Origin: Undibacterium cyanobacteriorum
Lineage (GTDB): Bacteria > Pseudomonadota > Gammaproteobacteria > Burkholderiales > Burkholderiaceae_D
Reading direction: 5' to 3'
Assembly: GCF_031326225.1 (NCBI RefSeq)
Contig: NZ_CP133720.1
Coordinates: 2,914,001-2,978,000, forward strand
DNA: 64,000 nt
Shown here piece after piece: positions 1 through 8,541 of this stretch. Position numbers and translations under genes: made by a program. The notes beneath the pieces were generated by a model. It was not told where the DNA came from and ran no database searches. It saw only the letters and a list, made by a program, of their open reading frames with translations. Position 1 is the stretch's first letter, and the number at the start of each line of letters is the position of its first letter.

Positions 1-222
1 GGCCAAGACCGCCAAGTGTTATGCGTCACTCACTTGCCGCAGGTCGCCAGTCAAGCAAATCACCACTTCGAGGTCAGTAAATCACAAGACGATGGCAAAA
101 CCACCTCACACATTGCCGCACTCGATCAAAAACAAAGAGTGGAAGAAATCGCTCGCATGCTCGGAGGTATCGAGATTACGGCCACCACTCGCAAACATGC
201 GCGCGAATTGCTCGCATTATGA
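1..222 (+). CDS. recN: DNA repair protein RecN, C-terminal fragment
   Basis: The frame is open from the first base of the window and ends at TGA 220-222, so only the last 73 codons are present. The segment VLCVTHLPQVASQANHHFEV is the typical end of the RecN ATPase head: Walker B and the switch His lie just before and in the 'VTHLPQVA' stretch. It is followed by the usual tail with 'RVEEIARMLGG'. RecN is an SMC-like ATPase that acts in recombinational repair of double-strand breaks. The gene runs toward hemH 55 bp downstream, an order common in Burkholderiales. The real start lies outside the window. Confidence 0.93.
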   Translation, partial: GQDRQVLCVTHLPQVASQANHHFEVSKSQDDGKTTSHIAALDQKQRVEEIARMLGGIEITATTRKHARELLAL

Positions 223-277
223 ATCTAAAGCGTGCTTCTTTAGCTCAACTCATTCATCTTTGAGATAAACAAACATC

Positions 278-1384
278 ATGGCTTTTCTAAAAGAACCTGA
301 CTACACACACGGCAAATTAGTGAAGACTGCAGTTGTCCTCATCAACCTTGGCACACCTGATGCGCCGACACCGGCGGCACTACGCAAATACCTCAAGCAG
401 TTCTTATGGGATCAACGCGTAGTAGAAATTCCGCGACCAGTTTGGTGGATGATCTTGAATCTCATCATCCTGCCATTCCGCTCAAAATCCTCCGCCGCAA
501 AATACGCGTCGATCTGGACCAATGAAGGTTCACCATTGCTGTTGCACACGAAAAAACAAGCGACACTGCTCAAAGGTTATCTCGGTGAACGCGGCCACGA
601 AGTGCATGTCACGTACGCGATGCGCTACGGCTCGCCATCGATTCCCGACGTATTGTCGCAACTAAAAGCCGATGGTTATGAACGCATCTTAATCCTGCCG
701 GCTTACCCGCAATATTCCGCCACCACAACTGCTTCGAATTTCGATGCGGTAACCGCGCATTATCAGCAGACTCGCAATATTCCTGAGCTTCGTTTTATCA
801 AAAATTACCACGACCACCCTGCCTATATTCGCGCTTTAAAAACCTCCATCTTGAAGTCGTGGGAAAGCAATGGCCGCCCAGAGAAACTGGTGATGAGTTT
901 CCATGGTTTGCCGAAAGCCTTCCTAATGCGTGGCGATCCCTATCATTGCGAATGCTACAAAACAGCACGATTGCTCGCAGAGCAGTTAGGTATAGGCAAA
1001 GAAGATTACGTGGTCACTTTCCAATCACGTCTGGGTCGTGCGGAATGGTTGCAACCCTATACCGAGCCCACCGTCGAAGCGCTCGCAAAACAAGGTGTCA
1101 AACGAATTGATGTCGTGTGCCCTGGCTTCTTGGCTGACTGCTTAGAGACATTGGAGGAAATTGCGATGGAAGTGCGTCAAGCCTTTTTAACGGCGGGTGG
1201 CAAGACTTTCAATTACATCGAATGTTTGAATGAATCCCCAGATGGATTACGTGCTTTGGCTGAAATCACAGAGCAACATTTGATTGGTTGGCCAACTATG
1301 ATGACGCCAAGTTTACGTGAGCAAGAGAAACAACAAGCGCTGCTCAGCAAAGCGGAAGCCAAGCGTATGGGCGCCGAACACTAG
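278..1384 (+). CDS. hemH: Ferrochelatase
   Basis: Inserts Fe(II) into protoporphyrin IX, the last step of protoheme synthesis, in the cytoplasm or at the inner membrane. The 368-residue product has the usual bacterial length. It opens with the 'AVVLINLGTPDAP' strand and carries the 'SFHGLP' motif with the catalytic His at residue 209, then 'GDPYHCEC', 'TFQSRLG' and 'CPGFLADCLETLEE' with the second-shell Glu near residue 290. The C-terminal 30 residues are polar and variable. It lies between recN and apaH on the same strand. hemL, an early step of the same pathway, is in this window at 20.2 kb but is not linked in an operon. Confidence 0.97.
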   Translation: MAFLKEPDYTHGKLVKTAVVLINLGTPDAPTPAALRKYLKQFLWDQRVVEIPRPVWWMILNLIILPFRSKSSAAKYASIWTNEGSPLLLHTKKQATLLKGYLGERGHEVHVTYAMRYGSPSIPDVLSQLKADGYERILILPAYPQYSATTTASNFDAVTAHYQQTRNIPELRFIKNYHDHPAYIRALKTSILKSWESNGRPEKLVMSFHGLPKAFLMRGDPYHCECYKTARLLAEQLGIGKEDYVVTFQSRLGRAEWLQPYTEPTVEALAKQGVKRIDVVCPGFLADCLETLEEIAMEVRQAFLTAGGKTFNYIECLNESPDGLRALAEITEQHLIGWPTMMTPSLREQEKQQALLSKAEAKRMGAEH

Positions 1385-1441
1385 TACGAGAGCCTGAAGT
1401 TCCGCGTACACCATCAAACACCAAGCCAGCGTCTCTGAACA

Positions 1442-2347
1442 ATGAGTGACAATATCATCGCCACTAGCAAATTGAAATCGGACCACAAATCGGAACAGAA
1501 CACGCACATCGTCCCTGAAACTCACAAGGACGTGTTCGTGATCGGCGATGTTCAGGGTTGCTACGATCAGTTACGCGATTTAGTACAAAAGATCGATGAC
1601 ATCAGTCCAAAGGCAAGACTCTTGTTTGCCGGTGACTTGATCAATCGCGGCCCAAAGTCTTTAGAAGTCTTGCGTTATGTCCGCGCTCTAGGCACACGCG
1701 CTGAGAGCGTTTTAGGTAATCACGATCTGAATTTATTGGCTGTTGCCTACGGCGTCCGTAAGGCCCATACCTCCGACACGCTAAGCGAAATTTTAGAAGC
1801 ACCCGATCGCGACGAGCTACTGCACTGGTTAAGACATCGTCCTCTCGCACTCGCGATTGATACGCAACATTTACTGGTACATGCGGGTATTTTACCTCAA
1901 TGGACGGCGCAACAATGCCTGAGCTACGCCCAAGAAATTGAGCAATCACTCCAGAGCGAACACTTTGTCAGTTTGCTGCGCGATATGTATGGCAACGAGC
2001 CTGCGTTGTGGTCTGATGATCGCACTGGCATAGCGCGCCAACGCTGCATCATCAATGCACTAACGCGCTTACGTTTCTGTGATGAATCCGGCCGCATGGA
2101 CTTCAGCATCAAGGAAGGTAGCGGTCAAGCACCAGCGCATCTACATCCTTGGTTCGAGCTTGCGCAAAGGCAGACTCTCGATCACACCATCGTATTTGGC
2201 CACTGGTCTACCTTGGGATTGGTACTCAAAGACAATCTCATCAGCCTCGATACCGGCTGCGTTTGGGGTGGACAATTAAGCGCCGTACGCATTTCCGATC
2301 GACTGCTAATTCAAGTGCAAAGCCCTCAGCAATTTGCACCGTTTTGA
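1442..2347 (+). CDS. apaH: Bis(5'-nucleosyl)-tetraphosphatase, symmetrical
   Basis: Hydrolyses Ap4A to two ADP, removing the alarmone and non-canonical RNA caps. The metallophosphatase signature is complete: 'GDVQGCYDQL' (about residues 36-45), 'GDLINRGP', 'GNHDL' and a later 'HAGI', followed by 'GHWS'. At 301 residues it is about 25 longer than typical ApaH. The excess is a polar N-terminal tail of about 29 residues before 'VFVIGDVQG', with no Shine-Dalgarno sequence before the ATG at 1442. A GTG at 1532 would remove the tail but also lacks good spacing, so the start is uncertain. It converges on plsC, with 47 bp between the stops. Confidence 0.95.
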   Translation: MSDNIIATSKLKSDHKSEQNTHIVPETHKDVFVIGDVQGCYDQLRDLVQKIDDISPKARLLFAGDLINRGPKSLEVLRYVRALGTRAESVLGNHDLNLLAVAYGVRKAHTSDTLSEILEAPDRDELLHWLRHRPLALAIDTQHLLVHAGILPQWTAQQCLSYAQEIEQSLQSEHFVSLLRDMYGNEPALWSDDRTGIARQRCIINALTRLRFCDESGRMDFSIKEGSGQAPAHLHPWFELAQRQTLDHTIVFGHWSTLGLVLKDNLISLDTGCVWGGQLSAVRISDRLLIQVQSPQQFAPF

Positions 2348-2394
2348 GGTCCCCAAATTTGGATACTCAAATCAAAACTCTTAAGTCAAAGATA

Positions 2395-3225
2395 TCAACC
2401 GTGGGCTTGTACGCCTAAAGCACCTGCCACCGATTCTCTCGCCTGCTGCGCCACTTCACGACGATGCGCGCCTTCAGTGGAGATCATTGGTAGACGAATC
2501 AATTCGGCACGCATACCACCAGCGCGCAGAATTAATTTCATGCTTTCGGCGAAAGTCATTTCGCCAATGAAATCGGCTGCGGGGTGAAATTCTCCATTGG
2601 CGTCGAGGTAACGAATCGCAAACGGTAACACTGGTACTTCCGCTTCAATTGCAGCCTCAAAGAGATTGGCGTGAAACGGTAAGAGTTGCCCTTGTGCCGC
2701 GGTCGTCCCTTCTGGAAAAAAAGCAATCGGCTTTTGATCGCGTAATTCGTGCACGAGACCTTCATAGATGCGGCGCACCTCGCGCTGTTTGCCGCGCGCC
2801 AGAAAAATCGTTCCAGCTTGTGCGCTCAGCCACCCTGCGATGGGCCAACTGCGGATATCCGACTTCGCCACAAAGTGACATGCCTGCCACGAGTTGATCA
2901 CAAAAATATCCATCCACGACACATGATTGGCGACAATCAGCGCATGGGGCAAATCAGATTCACCGCTCTTATCGATGATGTGCACTTCGACTTGGCATAA
3001 GCGCAGAAGACCAAGCGACCAGCGCTTCACAATTGCCGCGCGCTTTTCGTTCCCACTAAACGGAAACACAAACGCGCAAGTCACCACGCCGACGAAAACA
3101 TGCAACAGGACACGAAACAAACGAAATTGAGGCATGCGACACCGGCGAATGGATGAGATCAAATAGAGTTTAAAAAGAACTGATTCCAGCACTACCGAAG
3201 AGGATGCAAATGAATTGCTCCTCAT
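2395..3225 (-). CDS. plsC: 1-acyl-sn-glycerol-3-phosphate acyltransferase family protein (PlsC-like)
   Basis: Membrane-associated acyltransferase, probably acylating lysophosphatidic acid in phospholipid synthesis. The catalytic NHX4D box is 'NHVSWMD' (His101, Asp106) and the substrate-binding box is 'FPEGTT' (170-175). A hydrophobic segment lies at about residues 38-56. It is the last gene of the yqgE-ruvX-pyrB-pyrC'-plsC run and starts 11 nt after the pyrC' stop. The first 30 residues look unlike the family. An in-frame ATG at 3135 (Met31, 'MPQFRLFRVLLH') would give 246 residues, closer to the usual size, and may be the true start. Confidence 0.9.
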   Translation of the reverse strand: MRSNSFASSSVVLESVLFKLYLISSIRRCRMPQFRLFRVLLHVFVGVVTCAFVFPFSGNEKRAAIVKRWSLGLLRLCQVEVHIIDKSGESDLPHALIVANHVSWMDIFVINSWQACHFVAKSDIRSWPIAGWLSAQAGTIFLARGKQREVRRIYEGLVHELRDQKPIAFFPEGTTAAQGQLLPFHANLFEAAIEAEVPVLPFAIRYLDANGEFHPAADFIGEMTFAESMKLILRAGGMRAELIRLPMISTEGAHRREVAQQARESVAGALGVQAHG

Positions 3226-3236
3226 CGGCGCTGAAC

Positions 3237-4517
3237 TTAGCTGCTGTAAGCGATACGACCTTGAACGATGGTGGTCTTCACTACACCGGGCAATTCGTAG
3301 CCGAGGAATGGCGTGTGCTTACCTTGGCTCACCAAACTGTCGCGTGTAACGGACCAGCGTTCATTGGCATCAAAAATACAAATATCTGCACTCGCTCCGA
3401 CTTCGATTTTGCCAGCCTTGATACCGATCAGCTTGGCTGGATCAGCAGAGATCTTCGCCAAAGCTTGCGACAAACTAATCGCACCACGGCTATCCTCGGA
3501 CCATTTCACCGCGAGCGATAACAACAATTCTAAACCCGTCGCGCCCGGTGATGCCTCAGCAAACGGCAAGGCTTTTTCATCATCATCAACCGGCGTGTGA
3601 TCGGAACAAATGGCATCGATGGTGCCATCAGCTAAACCCGCCAAGATCGCATCCCGATCACGTTGGCTACGCAGCGGTGGCGTAAGGCGCGCATTCGAAT
3701 CGAAATAGCCGATGTCATTGTCGGTCAAATGCACGTGGTGTACTCCCACATCACAAGTCAGTGCCAAGCCTTCGCGCTTCGCTTGACGGATCAATTCCAA
3801 ACCAGCGGCAGAAGAAACACGGCACAAATGCACTTTGGCACCCGTGGCGCGCATCAATTCAAAAAGAGTATGCAGGGCAATCGTTTCTGCCATCACTGGC
3901 ACGCCAGAGAGGCCCAAGCGTGATGCCAGAGGACCGCTGTGCGCCACACCACCTTTACCGATAAATGCGTCTTGTGGACGCAGCCAAACGGTGTAACCAA
4001 AAGTCGCAGCATAGGACAAGGCGCGTTGTAAAACATTGGTGTCAACAATCGCCACTTCTGCTTGAGAAAAACCGACGCAACCGGCTTCCGTCAAAGCTGC
4101 CATCTCGGTCAAGTTTTCGCCCTTCAGGCCAGTGGTCAGAGCACCTAAAGGATAGACATAGGCTTTCGCTTGCATCTTTGCGCGCTGCTTGAGCATTTCG
4201 ACCAAGCCCGATTCATCCAACACAGGATCGGTATCGGGCGGACACACCAAACTCGTCACACCGCCACGCATCGCCGCTTGCAGTTCCGATTCCAAAGTCG
4301 CTTTGTATTCGAAACCAGGCTCACGCAAACGTGCGCTGAGATCGACCAGACCTGGCACAACGACTTTGCCACTGGCATCAATCACTTGCTCTGCTTTGAA
4401 ACCGTCTGGTGCGCTGCCGATCGCTTGAATTTTGCCACCAACGATAAAGATATCTTGTACCGCGTCTGTGCCACTCGCAGGATCAATCACACGGCCGTTA
4501 GAAATATGAAGATTCAT
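3237..4517 (-). CDS. pyrC: Dihydroorotase-like protein, probably non-catalytic (PyrC'/PyrX type)
   Basis: Amidohydrolase-fold protein of 426 residues, full length for class I dihydroorotase. The metal motif normally reading DxHVHLREPG is here 'DLSARLREPG' (residues 59-68), so both histidines that bind the active-site metals are gone. The later 'TPHH' and 'HVST' positions are also altered ('CDVGVHHVHL', 'LCRVSSAAG'), although 'CSDHTP' remains. In Pseudomonas such an inactive PyrC' is a structural partner needed for aspartate transcarbamoylase assembly, and pyrB lies directly upstream here (36 nt). I infer the same role, with a true dihydroorotase encoded elsewhere. Automatic pipelines would probably call it dihydroorotase. 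Confidence 0.9.
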   Translation of the reverse strand: MNLHISNGRVIDPASGTDAVQDIFIVGGKIQAIGSAPDGFKAEQVIDASGKVVVPGLVDLSARLREPGFEYKATLESELQAAMRGGVTSLVCPPDTDPVLDESGLVEMLKQRAKMQAKAYVYPLGALTTGLKGENLTEMAALTEAGCVGFSQAEVAIVDTNVLQRALSYAATFGYTVWLRPQDAFIGKGGVAHSGPLASRLGLSGVPVMAETIALHTLFELMRATGAKVHLCRVSSAAGLELIRQAKREGLALTCDVGVHHVHLTDNDIGYFDSNARLTPPLRSQRDRDAILAGLADGTIDAICSDHTPVDDDEKALPFAEASPGATGLELLLSLAVKWSEDSRGAISLSQALAKISADPAKLIGIKAGKIEVGASADICIFDANERWSVTRDSLVSQGKHTPFLGYELPGVVKTTIVQGRIAYSS

Positions 4518-4553
4518 TCTGTCGCTTTCTCAATAAACTTAGATGCAATCGAC

Positions 4554-5519
4554 TTAGGCCTTACTGCCCGACACGATACTCATGACTGCCATACGCACGG
4601 CGATACCAAACGTGACCTGCGAGAGGATCACCGCTTGCGGTCCATCGGCTACGGCAGAATCGATTTCTACGCCACGATTCATAGGCCCCGGATGCATCAC
4701 GATGGCATCGGATTTTGCCAAGGCTAAACGCTCTGGCGTCAGACCATATTGCTTAAAGTATTCTTGGGTCGATGGCAGCAAAGCGCCGCTCATACGTTCG
4801 TTCTGCAAGCGCAACATGATAATCACGTCGACGTCTTTCAAGCCGGCATTCATGTCCGTGAACACGCGCACACCCATTTGTTCCAAACCACTCGGCAGCA
4901 AAGTACGTGGACCAATCACGCGAACTTCAGCGGCACCCAAGGTCGTCAGTGCATGAATATCTGAACGTGCTACGCGCGAATGCAAGACGTCGCCGACAAT
5001 CGCCACCGTGAGGTTGGCGAAATCTTTTTTGTAATGGCGAATGGTGTACATATCGAGCAAACCTTGAGTCGGATGCTCGTGGCGTCCATCGCCTGCGTTG
5101 ACCACATGCACATGATGTTGCTTGGTATCGTTCAAATGCTGAGCGATCATGAATGGCGCACCGGAAGTCGCATGACGCACAACAAACATATCGGCATGCA
5201 TGGCGGCTAAGTTGTCGATGGTATCCAACAAAGACTCGCCTTTGCTCGCCGACGACGCTGCGATGTTGAGATTGATGACATCAGCCGACAATCGTTTCGC
5301 TGCGATCTCAAATGTCGTCCGTGTGCGTGTTGAGTTTTCAAAAAACAGATTAAACACGCTCTTGCCGTGCATCAAAGGTACTTTCTTCAGCTCACGCTCA
5401 CCGATATCGACAAAGGTCGATGCCGTATCGAGAATATGCGTGATGATCTTTTTCGGTAAGCCATCGATCCCCAACAAATGCTGGAGTTCACCATGTTTAT
5501 TTAGCTGAGGATTTTTCAT
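4554..5519 (-). CDS. pyrB: Aspartate carbamoyltransferase catalytic subunit
   Basis: Joins carbamoyl phosphate and aspartate, the committed step of pyrimidine synthesis. The 321-residue protein has the carbamoyl-phosphate motif 'STRTRT' (63-68) inside 'FENSTRTRTTFE', the 'HPTQGLLD' motif, and the aspartate-side 'MHPGPMNRGVEI'. It lies 86 nt after ruvX and 36 nt before the inactive dihydroorotase homologue with which it probably forms a dodecamer. No pyrR gene separates ruvX from pyrB, unlike many relatives. A short open frame of 24 codons overlaps its start (see separate entry). Confidence 0.97.
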   Translation of the reverse strand: MKNPQLNKHGELQHLLGIDGLPKKIITHILDTASTFVDIGERELKKVPLMHGKSVFNLFFENSTRTRTTFEIAAKRLSADVINLNIAASSASKGESLLDTIDNLAAMHADMFVVRHATSGAPFMIAQHLNDTKQHHVHVVNAGDGRHEHPTQGLLDMYTIRHYKKDFANLTVAIVGDVLHSRVARSDIHALTTLGAAEVRVIGPRTLLPSGLEQMGVRVFTDMNAGLKDVDVIIMLRLQNERMSGALLPSTQEYFKQYGLTPERLALAKSDAIVMHPGPMNRGVEIDSAVADGPQAVILSQVTFGIAVRMAVMSIVSGSKA

Positions 5520-5571
5520 CTTTACTCTTCTTCAGATCAAGCATTATTGGGAGTGCTCGCAACTCCATCAT
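5497..5571 (-). other. Possible leader ORF overlapping the pyrB start
   Basis: An ATG-ATG start at 5571 opens a 24-codon frame that ends at TAA 5497-5499, 23 nt inside pyrB in another frame. A weak GGAGT/ACTCC hairpin lies within it, with no U-run. There is no good Shine-Dalgarno sequence. It could couple translation to pyrB, as leader peptides do before some pyrBC' operons, or it could be chance. Confidence 0.2.
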
Positions 5572-5605
5572 TTCTTTGTATTAAGCGCCGCTTACATTGC
5601 AAACG

Positions 5606-6025
5606 CTATAAACTTCGCACATCCATTTGGTCGAAAAACTGCTGCAAGATAATCGCTGCAGATTGATCATCAACCCGCTCGCCTTGCTTCGCATGCAGCA
5701 CCGCCGAGGAATAGCGTTCATCAACCAAGACGACCTTGATACCAAAGCGTCCTTGTAACTGATTAGCGAAACGTTGACAACGCGTCGTCATCTCATGCGC
5801 TGTGCCATCAGGATGCATCGGTAGTCCAACCACGCATAATGCCGGCTGCCACTCCCTGATCAAACTTTCAATCGCGGCAAATTTTGCGGTGTTGGCTTCA
5901 GCACTAATAATCTGCAGAGCTTGCGCCTGCTTCAACATGGTATTACCGACCGCGACACCAATCCGTTTCAAACCAAAATCGAACGCGAGTACAGCGCCCT
6001 CCGCGACAATTTGGCCAGCACTCAT
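5606..6025 (-). CDS. ruvX: Putative pre-16S rRNA nuclease / Holliday junction resolvase-like RuvX (YqgF)
   Basis: RNase H-fold nuclease of 139 residues, the normal size. The N-terminal acidic motif 'AFDFGLKRIGVA' has the catalytic Asp at about residue 16. 'VVGLPMHPDGT' and 'LVDERYSS' follow, and the C-terminal 'DDQSAAIILQQF' carries the last acidic residues. E. coli YqgF matures the 16S rRNA 5' end; the resolvase name is historical. The start codon overlaps the yqgE stop by one base (TAATG), so the two are translationally coupled. Confidence 0.95.
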   Translation of the reverse strand: MSAGQIVAEGAVLAFDFGLKRIGVAVGNTMLKQAQALQIISAEANTAKFAAIESLIREWQPALCVVGLPMHPDGTAHEMTTRCQRFANQLQGRFGIKVVLVDERYSSAVLHAKQGERVDDQSAAIILQQFFDQMDVRSL

Positions 6026-6747
6026 TAAGCGTGCCCCGCCACACTGGCCAACATCAAAGGATCAAAGCCCAATAACTTCATCGCTGCATCAAAACGCTCT
6101 TCGATAGGCGTATCGAACATGATCGAGACATCTGCCGGCACGGTCAACCAGCCATTGGCGAGAATCTCTTTTTCCAACTGCCCTGCACTCCAGCCCGCAT
6201 AACCGATACTCAGCAAGAGTCGTTGCGGAGCATCGCCCGCCGCCAAGGATTCTAAGATATCGCGTGAAGTCGTAAAGCAAACTTCCTCGCTCACTTTCAG
6301 CGAAGAGCTGTACTTGCCTGCTGGTGCGTGCAACACAAATCCTCGATCACTTTGCACCGGGCCACCGAACATCACGGGACGTTGTCCAAAGGGATGGGAG
6401 TTGGGAATAATTTCTAACTGCAGATCAATACGATCAAACAAGTCGGCGATCGTCATATCCGTTGGCCGATTAATGACCATGCCCATCGCGCCGCGTGAAT
6501 TATGTTCACAGATATAAATCACGGTGCCGCCAAAAACGGGATCGAGCATCGAGGGCATCGCAATCAAAAAATGATTGCTTAGATTCAAAGACTGTTCCGG
6601 TTCATCACCATCGCTTGAACCGAATTTTAGCTTGATGGTTTGATCGAGCTCGTCTGACAATGCTTCACTGAAAAGTTCGATCTCATCGTCTTCGAACTCA
6701 TCATCAAACTCATCGACCGGAGTATGTATATTTTTTTGCTTCTTCAT
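6025..6747 (-). CDS. yqgE: YqgE/AlgH family protein (UPF0301)
   Basis: Conserved protein of unknown biochemical role, related to AlgH of Pseudomonas. The core begins at 'NHFLIAMPSMLDPVFGGTV' and contains 'GAMGMVINRP' and 'GGPVQSDRGFVLH'. At 240 residues it is about 50 longer than usual because of an N-terminal tail rich in Asp and Glu (residues 10-50), probably disordered. No internal Met gives a clean shorter start except those inside the core. It is the first gene of the run with ruvX and pyrB. Confidence 0.93.
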   Translation of the reverse strand: MKKQKNIHTPVDEFDDEFEDDEIELFSEALSDELDQTIKLKFGSSDGDEPEQSLNLSNHFLIAMPSMLDPVFGGTVIYICEHNSRGAMGMVINRPTDMTIADLFDRIDLQLEIIPNSHPFGQRPVMFGGPVQSDRGFVLHAPAGKYSSSLKVSEEVCFTTSRDILESLAAGDAPQRLLLSIGYAGWSAGQLEKEILANGWLTVPADVSIMFDTPIEERFDAAMKLLGFDPLMLASVAGHA

Positions 6748-6780
6748 ACCGATATTTTAGCATTTTTAGACCATTAATTA

Positions 6781-6818
6781 GGCAGTCATTCGGCAGTCAA
6801 ACTGTTCAAAGCAGGCAG
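6781..6818. promoter_or_regulatory. Phased direct repeats upstream of photolyase
   Basis: GGCAGTCA occurs at 6781-6788 and 6792-6799, and GGCAG again at 6814-6818, so the starts are 11 and 22 bp apart, on one face of the helix. They sit between the divergent yqgE and phrB genes, about 100-135 bp before the phrB ATG. Phased repeats suggest a regulator site, but the regulator is not identified. Confidence 0.35.
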
Positions 6819-6917
6819 AATTACAGGGAAATCGTGAGTGAAGCTTTTTCCTGAGAGATTGAAAAATCCCGAAGCATCCACAAAAAAAGACGTCGTAGAT
6901 TAGAAAAACATTAAAAA

Positions 6918-8408
6918 ATGACAAAACTATTCAAAAGAAGTTTGGTATGGTTTCGCCGTGATCTTCGAAGTTACGATCACGCCGCGCTCTACCATGCGCT
7001 CAAGCAATCGGAACAATGCTATTGCTGCTTTATTTTCGATCACAGTATTTTGTTGAGTCTTCCATCTGACGACAAACGCGTCCAGTTCATTTACCAAAGT
7101 ATTGTCGAGTTACGCCAAGCATTGCGTGAGATGGGCGGTGAACTGATTGTTCGCTATGGTGATCCACTCAATGAGATCCCTAGCCTTTGCCAAGAACTCG
7201 AAATTGATGCTGTTTTTACAAATAAAGACTACGAGCCCAATGCCAAACTGCGCGACGAAGTTGTGAAGGCACGCCTTGCACGAGAGCATCGTCAATTCTC
7301 AAGCTATAAGGACCAAGTGATCTTTGAGGAAGATGAAGTGCTAAGCCTCTCCAACAAAGCCTTCTCCGTATTCACCCCCTACAAGAATGCTTGGCTCAAG
7401 AAACTCGCTAGTGAAACGGAAGGCGGCCCAGACTTTTACTTTAAGCCCTATCCGATTACGCGGTACCAGGCCTCACTTGCATCGTTCGAGGACCGCGAAC
7501 TACCGAGCCTCAACAGCATGGGATTTGATGAGCTCGATGAGGACGACCCGAGCCAGCTCAAACTCAAAGGTGGTATGAGCGCCGCCTCGGATCTCATTGA
7601 AGACTTCCAAAATCGCATCGATCGCTATGCTGACACGCGCGACTTTCCGTCGATCAAAGGACCTTCCTACTTATCGGTACACTTGCGCTTCGGCACCATC
7701 TCGATTCGCTATCTAGTCAGCCTTGCGGTACGGCAGACCCGCATCGCGGCCCAGAACCTCGGTGCCTCGGTATGGCTGTCAGAACTCGTGTGGCGTGATT
7801 TTTATTTCATGATCTTGCATCACCATCCCCATGTGGTCGAGCGTGCCTTTAAGCCCGAATACGACACGATTCAATGGGAGCAAGGTCCCGCAGCAGAAGC
7901 CTTGTTTCAAGCATGGTGCGAGGCACGCACCGGCTATCCCTTAGTCGATGCCGCCATGCTTCAACTGAATCAAACAGGTTATATGCACAACCGCCTTCGC
8001 ATGGTGGTCGCGAGTTTTTTAATCAAAGATTTAGGCATTGATTGGCGCTGGGGTGAACGTTATTTTGCCCTCAAATTGAATGATTTTGATCTGGCCGCAA
8101 ATAACGGTGGATGGCAATGGGCAGCCTCAAGTGGCTGTGATGCACAACCCTATTTCCGCATTTTCAATCCGATCACCCAATCGGAAAAATTCGATAGTGA
8201 AGGCAAGTTCATTCGCCGTTACTTGCCACAGCTGGCGCAGCTGAACGCGAAGCATATCCATGCACCTTGGACCGCTCCGCCTCTGGCACTGGCAGCAGCG
8301 AATCTCACACTTGGGAGAAATTATCCGCTGCCTATCGTTCAGCATGATCTTGCTCGGCAAAAGACTTTACAGCGCTATAGCGTCGTGAAGAAGGTAAGTT
8401 CTGAATGA
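6918..8408 (+). CDS. phrB: Deoxyribodipyrimidine photo-lyase (class I CPD photolyase)
   Basis: Blue-light flavoenzyme that splits cyclobutane pyrimidine dimers. It has 496 residues, within the range for class I photolyases. The N-terminal antenna domain starts with 'LVWFRRDLRSYDH' and the FAD-binding domain carries 'ELVWRDFYF', 'TGYPLVDAAM', 'MHNRLRMVVASF' and 'NNGGWQWAASSG', which include the conserved Trp residues of the electron-transfer path. The ATG is preceded by an A-rich stretch without a clear Shine-Dalgarno sequence. It is a single transcription unit, divergent from yqgE and convergent with pilL, with a shared terminator at 8480-8511. Confidence 0.96.
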   Translation: MTKLFKRSLVWFRRDLRSYDHAALYHALKQSEQCYCCFIFDHSILLSLPSDDKRVQFIYQSIVELRQALREMGGELIVRYGDPLNEIPSLCQELEIDAVFTNKDYEPNAKLRDEVVKARLAREHRQFSSYKDQVIFEEDEVLSLSNKAFSVFTPYKNAWLKKLASETEGGPDFYFKPYPITRYQASLASFEDRELPSLNSMGFDELDEDDPSQLKLKGGMSAASDLIEDFQNRIDRYADTRDFPSIKGPSYLSVHLRFGTISIRYLVSLAVRQTRIAAQNLGASVWLSELVWRDFYFMILHHHPHVVERAFKPEYDTIQWEQGPAAEALFQAWCEARTGYPLVDAAMLQLNQTGYMHNRLRMVVASFLIKDLGIDWRWGERYFALKLNDFDLAANNGGWQWAASSGCDAQPYFRIFNPITQSEKFDSEGKFIRRYLPQLAQLNAKHIHAPWTAPPLALAAANLTLGRNYPLPIVQHDLARQKTLQRYSVVKKVSSE

Positions 8409-8479
8409 TCGCGCAGCTATGGCATCTGCCACAAAAATCTGGTCATGTGTGTAGATGAGCGAAACATCGCCAACAAGCA

Positions 8480-8511
8480 AAAAGCCCCGCAACTTTCATC
8501 GCAGGGCTTTT
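8480..8511. terminator. Bidirectional intrinsic terminator between phrB and pilL
   Basis: AAAAGCCC (8480-8487) pairs with GGGCTTTT (8504-8511), extended inside by GC/GC around one mismatch. The A and T runs at the ends let it work on both strands for the convergent phrB and pil transcripts. Confidence 0.8.
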
Positions 8512-8541
8512 CGTTTCGAAGGGAAGTAGCAGACTTTCCTA

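Noticed and set aside
2353..2362. Palindrome CCAAATTTGG between apaH and plsC
   Set aside because: No loop and no T-run, so not a terminator; too short to argue for an operator between two convergent stops.
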